From Microbacterium tenebrionis (GTDB lineage: Bacteria; Actinomycetota; Actinomycetes; Actinomycetales; Microbacteriaceae): a stretch of DNA of 64,000 nucleotides. The stretch is taken from the NCBI RefSeq assembly GCF_903645325.1, contig NZ_CAHJXQ010000001.1, forward strand, positions 611,536-675,535, given 5' to 3'. Below are positions 54,664 through 62,827 of the stretch, piece after piece. Position 1 is the first letter of the stretch; the number at the start of each line of letters is the position of its first letter. The notes under the pieces were generated by a model, which did no database searches, was not told the origin of the DNA, and saw only the letters and a program-made list of their open reading frames with translations. The translations under genes and the position numbers were made by a program.

Positions 54664-55146
54664 TCAGATGTACTCGCTGCTCGCCGCGTTGCGAATGCTC
54701 TCGTTGCGGATGTCGTTCCAGCCCAGAGCGGCCGCTCCGGCGAGCCCAGCCGGTTGCCGCGACATCTCCTCCAGACGTTCCCGCAGAAGTTCCTGGTCGT
54801 CGAGATCAGAGATGTCGAGAAGAACGACATCGACATCACGTCCCACCCGTAGCTCGATCTTCGTGTGCAGCCGTATCGCGACCGCCCGCGCAAGACGCTG
54901 CAAGGCCAGGCTCATGGCCGGCTCGGCCCGGTACGCCAGAAGCAGGTGGCGGATGCCCGGTCGGCCCCGGCAGGCATCGAACGCCACGTGGGCTGCGGTC
55001 TTCAACGCCGCCCGTGCGGCACGTCTGCCGGCCGTGTCGCGGAGATCGCTCACCCACACGATCGTTCGGGCCGGCTCCGAACGCGAAGGTTTGACGACGG
55101 GCGGTGGGAGGAACGAATCACCCAGAAACAGAACGGCGCCCGTCAC
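54664..55146 (-). CDS. Unknown protein coupled to a glycosyltransferase
   Basis: 160 residues from GTG 55146, overlapping the glycosyltransferase stop by four bases. It reads MTGAVLFLGDSFLPPPVVKP and contains 'ARTIVWVSDLRDTAGRRAA', 'RVGRDVDVVLLDISDLDDQELL' and 'LGWNDIRNESIRN'. No signal peptide or membrane helix; family not recognised. Being strictly coupled to the transferase, it may assist its reaction. Confidence 0.5.
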   Translation of the reverse strand: MTGAVLFLGDSFLPPPVVKPSRSEPARTIVWVSDLRDTAGRRAARAALKTAAHVAFDACRGRPGIRHLLLAYRAEPAMSLALQRLARAVAIRLHTKIELRVGRDVDVVLLDISDLDDQELLRERLEEMSRQPAGLAGAAALGWNDIRNESIRNAASSEYI

Positions 55147-56354
55147 GACCCACCCGTACTAGCCGTGATCCGGGCAATGACGGCGGCGGCTGTGGCTGGG
55201 CCGTTCTCGGCGCGCATCCGCTCGGCGACACGGTCGACCGCTGGTCGACGATCGGCCGCATCGGCGATCGCCGCGTGCACCCGGTCCGCGGTGAGGCGAT
55301 CTCGATCAAGTGGTGGACCAGTGAGCCCGGATCGGTGCAGGAGCCGAGCCCAGAACGGCTGGTCCGCGAGAAACGGGACCAGAACCGAGGGTGTGCCGGC
55401 GCGGGCGGCAGCGTGGACGGTGCCGGCTCCACCGTGGTGGATCGCGACCGCCGCCCGAGGAAGCACCACGTCATGCGGTACCGACGACACGACCAGCACG
55501 TCGCCCCCCAGACACCGCTGCGGAGGCTCCAAGCCACCCCAGCCCGTCGCCAGCAGAACCCTCAGCCCTGCCCGCCGTCCGCCGTCGACGATCGCTTCGG
55601 CGCGTGTCGCAGCGTCCCCGCCCCGCATCGACCCGAACCCGGCATACAGGTACGGGGCCTCACCGGCGGCGAAGTCCCGTACCGCCGTATCCAGGTTGCC
55701 CTCGGGCGACGGCTGGCGTGACCAGTCGCCCGTGAGATGGGCCGTGGCCGGCCAGTCCGCCGGACGCGGCAGGAGCGTCGGGCTCACCGCGACCAGCGAC
55801 CCCGAAGGCGGAGCGAGGTTCTGCGTGCCGGAGAGGCCAAGGCGCTGCCGCGCCGCGCGGATGTCCGCCCTGAACATGCGCTCGCCCACCGCGGCGGCCC
55901 GGTAGCTGAGCCGGTTGATCGCCGGTCCGAAGGAGCGGTTCAGAACCCCGGCGGCAGGGAACTCACTCGTCGGAGTCAACACAGGGGTCAGCTCAACCGT
56001 GAGATACGGGACTCCCAAATGCTCGGCCACGACGGGCACCGTGAGGAGCTTTGGGTGGGCGACAATCACATCCGGCTGCCAGTTGACAGCCTCATCCACC
56101 ACGCGCCCCAGCATCGTGCGCATCGCCGGACGGATGTGCTCCCGAAACGCCCGCATCCCGCCGATATCGGCAACAGCCCGCCCGAGTTCAGCGAAGCTCA
56201 CCCCGAGACTCACCACGTCAACATCGCGCCCCGCGTCCGGGTCCTCGGGCGCGGCGACCCGCACAACGTGCCCGGCTTCACGCAACGCCGACGCCAGCGA
56301 GAAGAAGGGCTCCACATCACCACGACTGCCGGCCGTCGCCAGGAGAACGCGCAT
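55143..56354 (-). CDS. GT-B glycosyltransferase (UGT/macrolide-glycosyltransferase-like)
   Basis: 403 residues from ATG 56354 (GAGGGA seven bases upstream): 'MRVLLATAGSRGDVEPFFSLASALREAGH' is the typical N-terminus of GT1/GT28-like enzymes; 'YAGFGSMRGG' and 'VPHDVVLPRAAVAIHHGGAGTVHAAARAGTPSVLVPFLADQPFWA' form the nucleotide-sugar-binding C-terminal domain with the HHGGAGT motif. Acceptors of this group include macrolides, sterols and glycolipids; which applies here cannot be told. It lies in a cassette flanked by direct repeats. Confidence 0.87.
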   Translation of the reverse strand: MRVLLATAGSRGDVEPFFSLASALREAGHVVRVAAPEDPDAGRDVDVVSLGVSFAELGRAVADIGGMRAFREHIRPAMRTMLGRVVDEAVNWQPDVIVAHPKLLTVPVVAEHLGVPYLTVELTPVLTPTSEFPAAGVLNRSFGPAINRLSYRAAAVGERMFRADIRAARQRLGLSGTQNLAPPSGSLVAVSPTLLPRPADWPATAHLTGDWSRQPSPEGNLDTAVRDFAAGEAPYLYAGFGSMRGGDAATRAEAIVDGGRRAGLRVLLATGWGGLEPPQRCLGGDVLVVSSVPHDVVLPRAAVAIHHGGAGTVHAAARAGTPSVLVPFLADQPFWARLLHRSGLTGPPLDRDRLTADRVHAAIADAADRRPAVDRVAERMRAENGPATAAAVIARITASTGGS

Positions 56355-56525
56355 TGACCGTCCCTCTACCAGCGCCTCAGCCATCGCAGTTCTCTCTGAG
56401 GCACCGAGCTGCCACGCGCTTCGTCCATCCTCCGGAGGAGGAGCGAAGACAATGCGGTTCTACAGCGGTCTTGCACGTCATGGTTCTCCTCTGGAAGTAC
56501 CGCCGACCCGACAGGCCGGCGTCGA

Positions 56526-56550
56526 TGTCGACCAGACTTCCCGACGCGCC
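56526..56550. repeat. Direct repeat, copy 2
   Basis: 25 bases identical to 54593-54617; distance between copies is 1,933 bases, enclosing the glycosyltransferase and its partner gene. Confidence 0.7.
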
Positions 56551-56559
56551 GCCGCCAGC

Positions 56560-56880
56560 CTACGCCAACAGCACCCCAGATTCGGAAGCCGTCTTCACGG
56601 CGAGTCGAGCCCGAGGGCACGACGGACCGGTATCTCGTCGCAGAACGCGGGTCGGCCGAGGGTGGCGGTGTAGCGCATCGCAGTTTCGATGCCAACGCCG
56701 AACAGATCGCAGATGCGGCGGCCGTCGCCGCCGGTGGCGTGGCTCTCCGCAAGGATGCGGTCGGCGCGCAGGGACTGCGGGTTCAGGCCAGCTTTCCTCC
56801 AAGGGAAGGAATGGCCGGGGCGGCGAGGCGGCGCGCGGTGTCCTGGAACGCGCGGGTCTGCGCGTTGTTAAGGACGCGAA
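56560..56880 (-). pseudogene. Degenerate remnant, possibly the end of a recombinase-like gene
   Basis: In broken minus-strand frames I read 'RVLNNAQTRAFQDTARRLAA' and then 'LRADRILAESHATGGDGRRICDLFGVGIETAMRYTATLG', which resembles C-terminal ends of integrase-like proteins on actinobacterial elements. No intact frame or start. It lies just beyond direct-repeat copy 2, a likely scar of an earlier insertion. Confidence 0.35.
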
Positions 56881-56947
56881 GCATCGACACTCGATCTTCC
56901 CAGCCTCACGAACCCATCAGCCTGGTGGCACGGCGCACCTACCCCAC

Positions 56948-57058
56948 ATGAGGACGCCGGAAGAATTCGTAGCCGTGGAGACAGAACCGCGAAAGGTCGG
57001 TGAGGCTGACGAACAGTCACCCTCACCGACGGTTCCAGCGACGGATGGTGAGGCATGA
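56948..57058 (+). CDS. 36-residue frame before the next transfer gene
   Basis: MRTPEEFVAVETEPRKVGEA, acidic, ending in a TGATG overlap with the gene at 57058. No ribosome site of note. It may be a short coupled leader gene or chance. Confidence 0.25.
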   Translation: MRTPEEFVAVETEPRKVGEADEQSPSPTVPATDGEA

Positions 57059-57601
57059 TGGCCCGCCCCCGCTACAAGCGCACCACCCCCGACCCCGGCC
57101 GCGGAGCGAGACACCGCCGGTCCCGGTCGTCTGCCGCAGGTGGTCATCACCGTTGCGCCTACCGGGACCATGACGGTCACCGTGGACGGGGAGCAGGTTG
57201 CGCCGGAGCCGTTCGCGCCAGCGTGGCGGCGGGAGGACTTCGCCCGCGTGCTCGACCAGCTCACCGAGGCGCACCGTTCGGCGGTGCGGGTCGAGGTCCG
57301 TGAGGCGGACGGGACCGTCACCGACATCATCACCCCCGGCAGCCGCCGCCGGCCCGCACCCGACCCCGCCTCGGATCGCCCCGCACCGCGGGTGATGCCG
57401 GAACTGGTCGTCCTGCGCGGGGAGGGGTTCGTGCCCGGTGAGGATGTCACCATAGCGGTGGTGATCGCGCACGGCGATGCTGCCCCGGACGGCACCATGC
57501 GCGCCCTGCTCACCGGCGAGCAGGCTGGCGCGAGTCCGACCCGCGAGGTGATCCTGCTCGGCCGCGTCTCCGGCACCCTCACGATCGGGCACCCCGGATG
57601 A
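57058..57601 (+). CDS. Transfer-region protein of unknown function, probable frameshift near its start
   Basis: The safe part is the frame from GTG 57140, 'VITVAPTGTMTVTVDGEQVAPEPF', 'FARVLDQLTEAHRSAVRVEVREADG', 'GEGFVPGEDVTIAVVIAHG', 153 residues with no ribosome site. Upstream, ATG 57058 has GGTGAGG and begins MARPRYKRTTP in another frame; removing one C from the run at 57086-57090 joins the two as 'KRTTPTPAAERDTAGPGRLPQ'. I annotate the joined gene. It overlaps the coupling-protein start (ATGA). Confidence 0.5.
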
Positions 57602-59373
57602 GCACCCCCAGGCCTTCCGGGGCGCTCGGGGACGAGCTCAGCAACCTCGGCATCGGCATCCTCATCTCAGCCGCGATCCTCTCCGCCATCCTCCGCGGCG
57701 CCGGGTCCGTCGCCGCCTGGATCACCGGCACCACCCAACCTGCCGGCGGTGTCGAGGCCGGCTTGGGCGTGCTGCTGAACCCCGGCGACCCGGCCACCGC
57801 ACTCGACGCCCCAGGGCTCGGCGCGGTCGCGTACTGGATCACCGCGAGCGTCCTCATCCTTGCCACCGGGTCGGCCGGATGGTGGGTGTGGCGACTGCTG
57901 CGCGATCACGGCCGGCAGGTGAAGACCGACCCGTACCGGATCGCCGGGATCGCCACCCGCACCGAGGTCGCACGCGCTGCGTCCGAGAAGGCGCTGTTGC
58001 GCCGTGCCGGGCACATGCGTCCCTCCCTGGACGCGCCCCATCCCGCGGACGTGGGGTACCGGATCGGGGCGTCCCGCGGGCATGGGGTATGGGCCTCGGT
58101 GGAGGACTCGATCCTGCTCCTCGGGCCGCCGCGTTCCGGGAAAGGCGCAGGGGTGGTTATCAACATGCTGCTGGACGCGCCGGGCGCGGTGGTGACCACC
58201 AGCACCCGCCCGGACAATCTCACCGCGACCCTCCGCGCCCGCCAACGCACTGGCGGGCCGGTGGCGGTGTTCGACCCTCAGCACCTCGCCGAAGGCGTCC
58301 CCGCCGGGCTGCGCTGGTCACCCATCCGCGGATGCGAGGACCCGCTGACCGCGATGATCCGCGCCACCGGACTCGCCGCAGGCACCGGCCTGTCCGCCGG
58401 CGGTGTCGAAGGCGGCGGATTCTGGGAAGGCAAAACCCGCACCGCCCTCCAAGCCCTCCTCCACGCTGCCGCTCTCGACCACCGTCCGCCGGGCGAGCTG
58501 TTCCGGTGGACGCTGGACCCCTCCGCGGCGGCGGACGCGGTGGCGATCCTGACCGCGAACCCGAACGCCGCTGTCGGGTGGGCGGAGGGCTTGCAAGCGA
58601 TGATCGACTCCGACCCGAGAACCCGCGACTCCATCTGGCAAGGCGTCTCCCTCGCCCTCGCCGCCCTCGCAGACCCCCGCGTCCTCGACGCCGTATCCCC
58701 GCGGGAAGGGGAAGACTTCGACCCCGAAGCGTTCCTCCGCGCCAAAGGCACCCTCTACCTCCTCGCGACCGGCGCAGGGGCGAACAACTCCGCCGCACTC
58801 GTCGCGGCGTTCGTGGAAGACGTGGTCGAGGCCGGACGCCGGATCGCCGCGACCAGCCCCGGCGCGCGCTTGGACCCGCCGCTGCTGCTCGCGCTGGATG
58901 AGGTCGGCAACCTCGCCCCGCTGCCGTCGCTGCCGACCCTGATGGCCGAGGGCGGCGGCACCGGGATCACCACCATGCCCGTCCTCCAAAGCCTCGCCCA
59001 AGCTCGCGAGAAGTGGTCCGAGAACGCCGCCGGCGCCATCTGGGACGCCAGCATCGTGAAGATCATCCTCGGCGGCGCATCGAACTCGAAAGACCTCCAC
59101 GACCTCACCACCCTCATCGGCGAGCGGGACGAGGTGACCGACTCCACCACCGTCGGCGACCACGGCTCCCGCACCGCGCAACGCTCCATCCGGCGGGTGC
59201 CGATCATGCCACCCGACGCGATCCGCACCCTCCCGTTCGGCACCGCCCTCGTCCTACTCCGATCCGCCCCGCCCATCGTCACCAGGCTCCGCACCTGGAC
59301 CCAGCGGCCCGACGCGGCCAGGCTGCGCGCGGACCGGTCAGAGGTCGAGGCGTTGCTGCAACAGCAACCGTAG
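57598..59373 (+). CDS. Type IV coupling protein (TraD/TraG/VirD4-like ATPase)
   Basis: 591 residues. Two N-terminal membrane segments (about 20-45 and 78-100), Walker A 'LLGPPRSGKGAGVVINMLLDAPGAVV' near residue 175, Walker B 'LLLALDEVGNLAPLPSLPTLMAEGGGTGI', and 'SIVKIILGGASNSKDLHDL' as in TraG-like proteins. It brings the relaxase-bound strand to the transfer channel. Confidence 0.9.
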   Translation: MSTPRPSGALGDELSNLGIGILISAAILSAILRGAGSVAAWITGTTQPAGGVEAGLGVLLNPGDPATALDAPGLGAVAYWITASVLILATGSAGWWVWRLLRDHGRQVKTDPYRIAGIATRTEVARAASEKALLRRAGHMRPSLDAPHPADVGYRIGASRGHGVWASVEDSILLLGPPRSGKGAGVVINMLLDAPGAVVTTSTRPDNLTATLRARQRTGGPVAVFDPQHLAEGVPAGLRWSPIRGCEDPLTAMIRATGLAAGTGLSAGGVEGGGFWEGKTRTALQALLHAAALDHRPPGELFRWTLDPSAAADAVAILTANPNAAVGWAEGLQAMIDSDPRTRDSIWQGVSLALAALADPRVLDAVSPREGEDFDPEAFLRAKGTLYLLATGAGANNSAALVAAFVEDVVEAGRRIAATSPGARLDPPLLLALDEVGNLAPLPSLPTLMAEGGGTGITTMPVLQSLAQAREKWSENAAGAIWDASIVKIILGGASNSKDLHDLTTLIGERDEVTDSTTVGDHGSRTAQRSIRRVPIMPPDAIRTLPFGTALVLLRSAPPIVTRLRTWTQRPDAARLRADRSEVEALLQQQP

Positions 59374-59445
59374 GGACGGGTGAGCGCACCTGCCTGGCAT
59401 GGAGGCTCCGGATTTGCGGGGTCGTTGATGTCAGGAGGAACTCTG

Positions 59446-59898
59446 ATGGCTGTTCGCACTCACCAGTCCTTGTCGGGGTATGTCGCCACGGAGCCGTCCA
59501 CGGACCCGACCCGTGACGGCACGCTCCGCTTCTATGCCCGCGCCGGTCAGCGGCAGGGCCGCCGCGAACCGGACGGCACCTACACGAAGCTGCCCACCGA
59601 GTACGTCCCCATCGTCGCCTATGGTGACGCCGCCGAGGAAGCCGCCGCGCTGCTGTCCAAGGGGGCCGGGTTCGTCGCCGAGGGGCGGTTCCGCCCGGTC
59701 CGGGACCGCACCGACCCAGCCACGGTCATCGGGCAGGAGTTCGAGATGTGGAAGGTCGGACGCCGCCCCACCGCCACCGAGCAGGCCGCCGCCGTCCACG
59801 ACGCCCCGACCAACCAGCCCGCCCGGCACCGGGACCTGTCGGCGCAGTTCACCGCACCGCGCAGCACCCGCCCGTCCACGCCTGCCCCGGCACTGTGA
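59446..59898 (+). CDS. Single-stranded DNA-binding-like (OB-fold) protein
   Basis: 150 residues from ATG 59446 (AGGAGG nine bases upstream). 'MAVRTHQSLSGYVATEPSTD', 'GTLRFYARAGQ', 'YVPIVAYGDAAEEAAALLSKGAGFVAEGRF' follow the OB-fold layout of SSB proteins (strand pair, 'W/F-x-V-x-x-F/Y', then 'GxxVxVeGr'). The C-terminus is disordered and lacks the acidic tip of housekeeping SSB. Probably coats transferred ssDNA. Confidence 0.7.
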   Translation: MAVRTHQSLSGYVATEPSTDPTRDGTLRFYARAGQRQGRREPDGTYTKLPTEYVPIVAYGDAAEEAAALLSKGAGFVAEGRFRPVRDRTDPATVIGQEFEMWKVGRRPTATEQAAAVHDAPTNQPARHRDLSAQFTAPRSTRPSTPAPAL

Positions 59899-59905
59899 GG
59901 ATGTG

Positions 59906-60529
59906 ATGACCGAGCACACCGCCGCCGCGCCCGCACCCGACGCCGCCGCCCCAGAGCCTCCCACCGACATCGACATCGACACCGAAACCGAGGACGCCGA
60001 GGAGGATTCGGGCGTGAGCGGCGAGGGCGAGGGGCTGCCGGAGCCGCCGCATCCGGTCAACTGGAACCTGCTCACCGCCGACGAGGCCAAGGTCGAGTGG
60101 CGGGAGCTGAACAAGTGGGTGAACTGGTTGCGTCGCACCTACGGGCTTCCCGCCAGCGTCCTCCCGCCGTTCTGGCACCGGCACCCCGAGTTGGTGTGGG
60201 AGCTGAGCGCGTTGCATCTGCACTGGCTGTGCGCGTATGACCCGGAGGAGAACGGGTCCGCGCCGCTGGGCTGGCACCGCGACTTCGCTGAGGCCCGAGG
60301 ACGACTGCGGGAGTGGGTCGCGGCGTCAGGTACCCGCTTGGACCGCGACCGTCCCACCCGGCAGACCGCTTGGCCCGGCGAGAAGCCCGCCCCGTCCGTC
60401 GAGGACATCGTCATCGCGAACCGCGATACGGACTTCGCAGAGTTCACGGGAGAAGATGTCGCCGCCCGACGTCAGGCCGAGGACGAGTTCTACGCCGGCC
60501 TCAACCCGGACACCGGAGAACTGCCATGA
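59906..60529 (+). CDS. Transfer-region protein of unknown function (DUF4913-like)
   Basis: 207 residues from ATG 59906. An acidic, Pro/Glu-rich N-terminus is followed by 'LNKWVNWLRRTYGLPASVLPPFWHRHPELVWELSALHLHWLCAYDP', a conserved Trp/His-rich helical region. This resembles DUF4913-type proteins of actinobacterial plasmids and ICEs (tentative). ATGA overlap with the next small gene. Confidence 0.65.
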   Translation: MTEHTAAAPAPDAAAPEPPTDIDIDTETEDAEEDSGVSGEGEGLPEPPHPVNWNLLTADEAKVEWRELNKWVNWLRRTYGLPASVLPPFWHRHPELVWELSALHLHWLCAYDPEENGSAPLGWHRDFAEARGRLREWVAASGTRLDRDRPTRQTAWPGEKPAPSVEDIVIANRDTDFAEFTGEDVAARRQAEDEFYAGLNPDTGELP

Positions 60530-60726
60530 CCACCACACCACGGCCCGAACGCCGCCCGGACACTGTGCCGGAGGCTGGTGCAGCGCCGCACAAGCAGGCG
60601 CTGCTCGGGGACTTCGATGTCCGGGAGTGGACGCGGCAGGCGTGCGAGGCATCCGGGGTGTCCTTCGCGGTCACCGATCCGGTGGCACTCGACCGGCTCC
60701 GCGCGCTCGTTGCCCACCCCGGATGA
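60526..60726 (+). CDS. Small protein at the end of the transfer region
   Basis: 66 residues: MTTTPRPERRPDTVPEAGAA, then 'LLGDFDVREWTRQACEASGVSFAVTDPVALDRLRALV'. Coupled to the upstream gene. No HTH is obvious. Because it lies next to the integrase it could be considered as a directionality factor, but that is only positional. Confidence 0.5.
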   Translation: MTTTPRPERRPDTVPEAGAAPHKQALLGDFDVREWTRQACEASGVSFAVTDPVALDRLRALVAHPG

Positions 60727-60733
60727 TGCCCGC

Positions 60734-60751
60734 CCGCCCCTGTGCGGGCGG
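60734..60751. terminator. Hairpin between convergent transfer genes and integrase
   Basis: CCGCCC and GGGCGG flank a six-base loop just after the last plus-strand gene and just before the end of the minus-strand integrase, a natural place for a two-way terminator. No T-run. Confidence 0.4.
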
Positions 60752-60758
60752 CTGCGGG

Positions 60759-62260
60759 TCAGGCTTTGAAGGTGAGCTGGACCCGTTCGGGCCGGAACCG
60801 GGAGCCGCAGTTCGGGTCCGGGAGGACGACGAGCGTGTCGATCAGCGCGTTCAGGATCGCCCGCTTCTGACAGACCGTCCATTCCTCGTACCAGGCGTGC
60901 CGCAGAGCGGCCTCGTCGCCGATGGGGAGCCCTTTGAGGGCGTCGCCGCGGTTCAGGGTGCCGAGGGTGGTTTCGGCGTCTCTTACGGCGTTCTGCGCTG
61001 CGACACGGCCCGCGTGGTACTCGCTGCGGGCCAGCAGTCCCGCGCCGTAGTCGCGGGCGAGGTCTTCCATCCGGTGCCGTGCCGCCATGATCCGCCCCAT
61101 CGCCTCCGCGACCGCGCCGCCTGTCTTGCCGTCATCGGCGGGCAGGGTCGTCGCCGCGAGCCTGGCGATCACCGCCTCAGACACCACCGTCTCCAACCCG
61201 GTCGCCGTCACCGACAGGCCGCCGCGTTCCGGGTGGCCGGGGACGGGCATGCACCGGTAGTAGCGGCGCTTCGCATCCGAGGGGCCGCGGCGGTTCTTGC
61301 CCGACACCAGCCCGGAGCCGCACTTCCCGCACGTCGCGATCGCCGACAGCAGGTTGATCGAGGAGGCACCGACCCTGCGGTCCGGGTGGGAAGCATCGCC
61401 CGGATACGGGTCGTCTCCTCCGGGGTGATGATCGCCTCCCAGTTCCCCGGCCCCAGAATCTCCCGCCCCGCCGGAGCATCCCCAGACTTGCGGGCCGGCT
61501 CATAGGCGCGCTGCCCCGAGATACGCGCGGACACAAGGATTGACTTCACCGTCGTCGCGTGCCACACCCCGAGTGTCTTGCCCGTGTGCGCCTGCGGGGA
61601 AGGGAACCCTGACTCCTCGTTCAGCCACGCGGTGATCGACCGCAGCGACTGGCCGGCCAGGAACCTGTCGGCCATTTCACGGATCACCGCCGCTTGTTCC
61701 GGGATCAGGACCCCGCCGGTGCCGTACCCGAACTTCGCCGCGCCGTGCCAGTCGCCCCGCTCGGCCTTCTGCCGGTTCGCGCGCCTGATCCGGTCGGCCT
61801 TGTGCCCGGACTCGTACGCGGCCATCGCGACGAGCTGGCGGGCCATCAACCGGCCCTCGTGCGTGTTGAGATCGAAAGCGCCACCCATCACCGCCTCGAT
61901 GCGGATCGGGTGCGACTCCACCAAGTCGATCAGGTCTTCCAACTCGCGCGGACGGCGGTAGAGGCGATCCACATGCCACACCACGACCCGCGAAGGATCC
62001 TGCCGCACCCGGGCCAGCATCTTCTCGAACTCGGGACGCTTCTTGTTCAGATACGCCGACGTGTCGTTATCCATGAACACGTCCCCGGCGGCCACATCCA
62101 GGCCAAGGCGACTGCACAGCGCCAAGCAGTCATCGCGTTGCCGCTCCACGCCGGCCTCCTCGCCCGTCCGGTCCTCGCTGATCCGCAGATACACCAGCAC
62201 TTGCTCCGCGACACCAGCAACTTCGCCCGTCCGCGGCCTCTCCAACGCACTCATCGCCAT
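60759..62260 (-). pseudogene. Large serine recombinase (ICE integrase), apparent frameshift
   Basis: ATG 62260 with GGAGGT upstream. Resolvase domain: 'VLVYLRISEDRTGEEAG' with catalytic Ser28, 'DDCLALCSRLGLDV', 'VVVWHVDRLYRRPRELEDLIDLV'. Recombinase domain: 'KFGYGTGGVLIPEQAAVIREMADRFLAGQSLRSITAWLNEE'. The frame breaks near 61387-61393: 'TTRIRAML' should continue 'SHPDRRVGASSINLLSAIATCGKCGSG' (one base missing), followed by the zinc ribbon 'CGKCG...YYRC' and a coiled, helical C-terminus. Repaired length is about 500 residues. Placed 46 bases from the right crossover, it must have inserted the element. If the frameshift is real, the element is locked in place. Confidence 0.88.
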
Positions 62261-62281
62261 CTCGACACCTCCACTCGATAG

Positions 62282-62827
62282 GTGCGTCATTCGCACCAAG
62301 TGGAGAAGACGACGCTCCTGGGAGCGCTGCTGGCCTCGTGCGCCGACGCGCAGCGCATCGTCACGGTGGAGGAGACCTTCGAGCTCGCCGTCGACGGCCC
62401 GGATCTCGTCGCCCTTCAGGGGCGTCAGGCGAGCCTGGAGGGAACGGGCGAGATCACCCTGCGCCGACTGGTCAAGGAGGCGCTGCGCATGCGGCCCGAC
62501 CGGCTCGTGGTCGGCGAGGTGCGCGACGCCGAGGCGCTCGACCTCGTCCTCGCACTGAACACGGGCGTGCCCGGCGCGGGGACGGTGCACGCGAACTCGG
62601 CGGTCGAGGCGCTCGAGAAGCTCACCCTTCTGCCGCTGCTGGCCGGGCGCAACATCGATCGCTCCTTCATCGCTCCCGCGCTGGCGACCTCGGTCTCGCT
62701 GGTCGTGCACTGCGCTCGGGACGCCGCCGGCGCCCGATTCGTGCAGGAGGTCGTCGCACCCACGGGCGCGGTGGTCGAGGGGCGGATCATCACGCGGTCC
62801 GTCTACCGCCGGGAGCCGGGGGCATGA
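62282..62827 (+). CDS. tadA: tadA/cpaF secretion ATPase, 3' part
   Basis: From the AAG codon at 62306 onward this is the rest of TadA: 'KTTLLGALLASCADAQRIVTVEETFEL', Walker-B-like and Asp-box 'RMRPDRLVVGEVRDAEALDLVLALNTG', 'GTVHANSAVEALEKL'. The codons before 62306 (from a GTG at 62282) are element DNA. If translated from that GTG it would lack the P-loop glycine-rich start and be inactive. Its stop is followed directly by tadB. Confidence 0.9.
   Translation: MRHSHQVEKTTLLGALLASCADAQRIVTVEETFELAVDGPDLVALQGRQASLEGTGEITLRRLVKEALRMRPDRLVVGEVRDAEALDLVLALNTGVPGAGTVHANSAVEALEKLTLLPLLAGRNIDRSFIAPALATSVSLVVHCARDAAGARFVQEVVAPTGAVVEGRIITRSVYRREPGA
62296..62317. other. attR, right attachment junction
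   Basis: Element half CCAAGTGG-AG (62296-62305), core AA at 62306-62307, then chromosomal half GACGACGCTC, which continues tadA as KTTLLGALLAS. Together with attL it predicts attP arms CCAAGTGG and CCACATGG around AGAATA. Confidence 0.75.

Larger units (their letters stand above)
15387..62307. mobile_element. 46.9-kb integrative conjugative element inserted in tadA
   Basis: Both boundaries are defined by the split tadA gene: left flank ends GCGGGC-AA at 15388, right flank resumes AA-GACGACG at 62306. Joining the flanks at the shared AA restores an in-frame Walker A (GATHAGKTT) and a protein of about 380 residues. The element carries a large serine recombinase at its right end, a MobF relaxase, a T4CP coupling ATPase, SCO6880/VirB4-type ATPase, TrbL-like and DUF6112 membrane proteins, ArdC-like antirestriction and prim-pol genes, plus cargo (defence-like genes, kdp, nhaA, glycosyltransferase). 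This is the content of an actinobacterial ICE with a type-IV-secretion-like apparatus. Length between crossover points is 46,919 bases. Confidence 0.9.
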
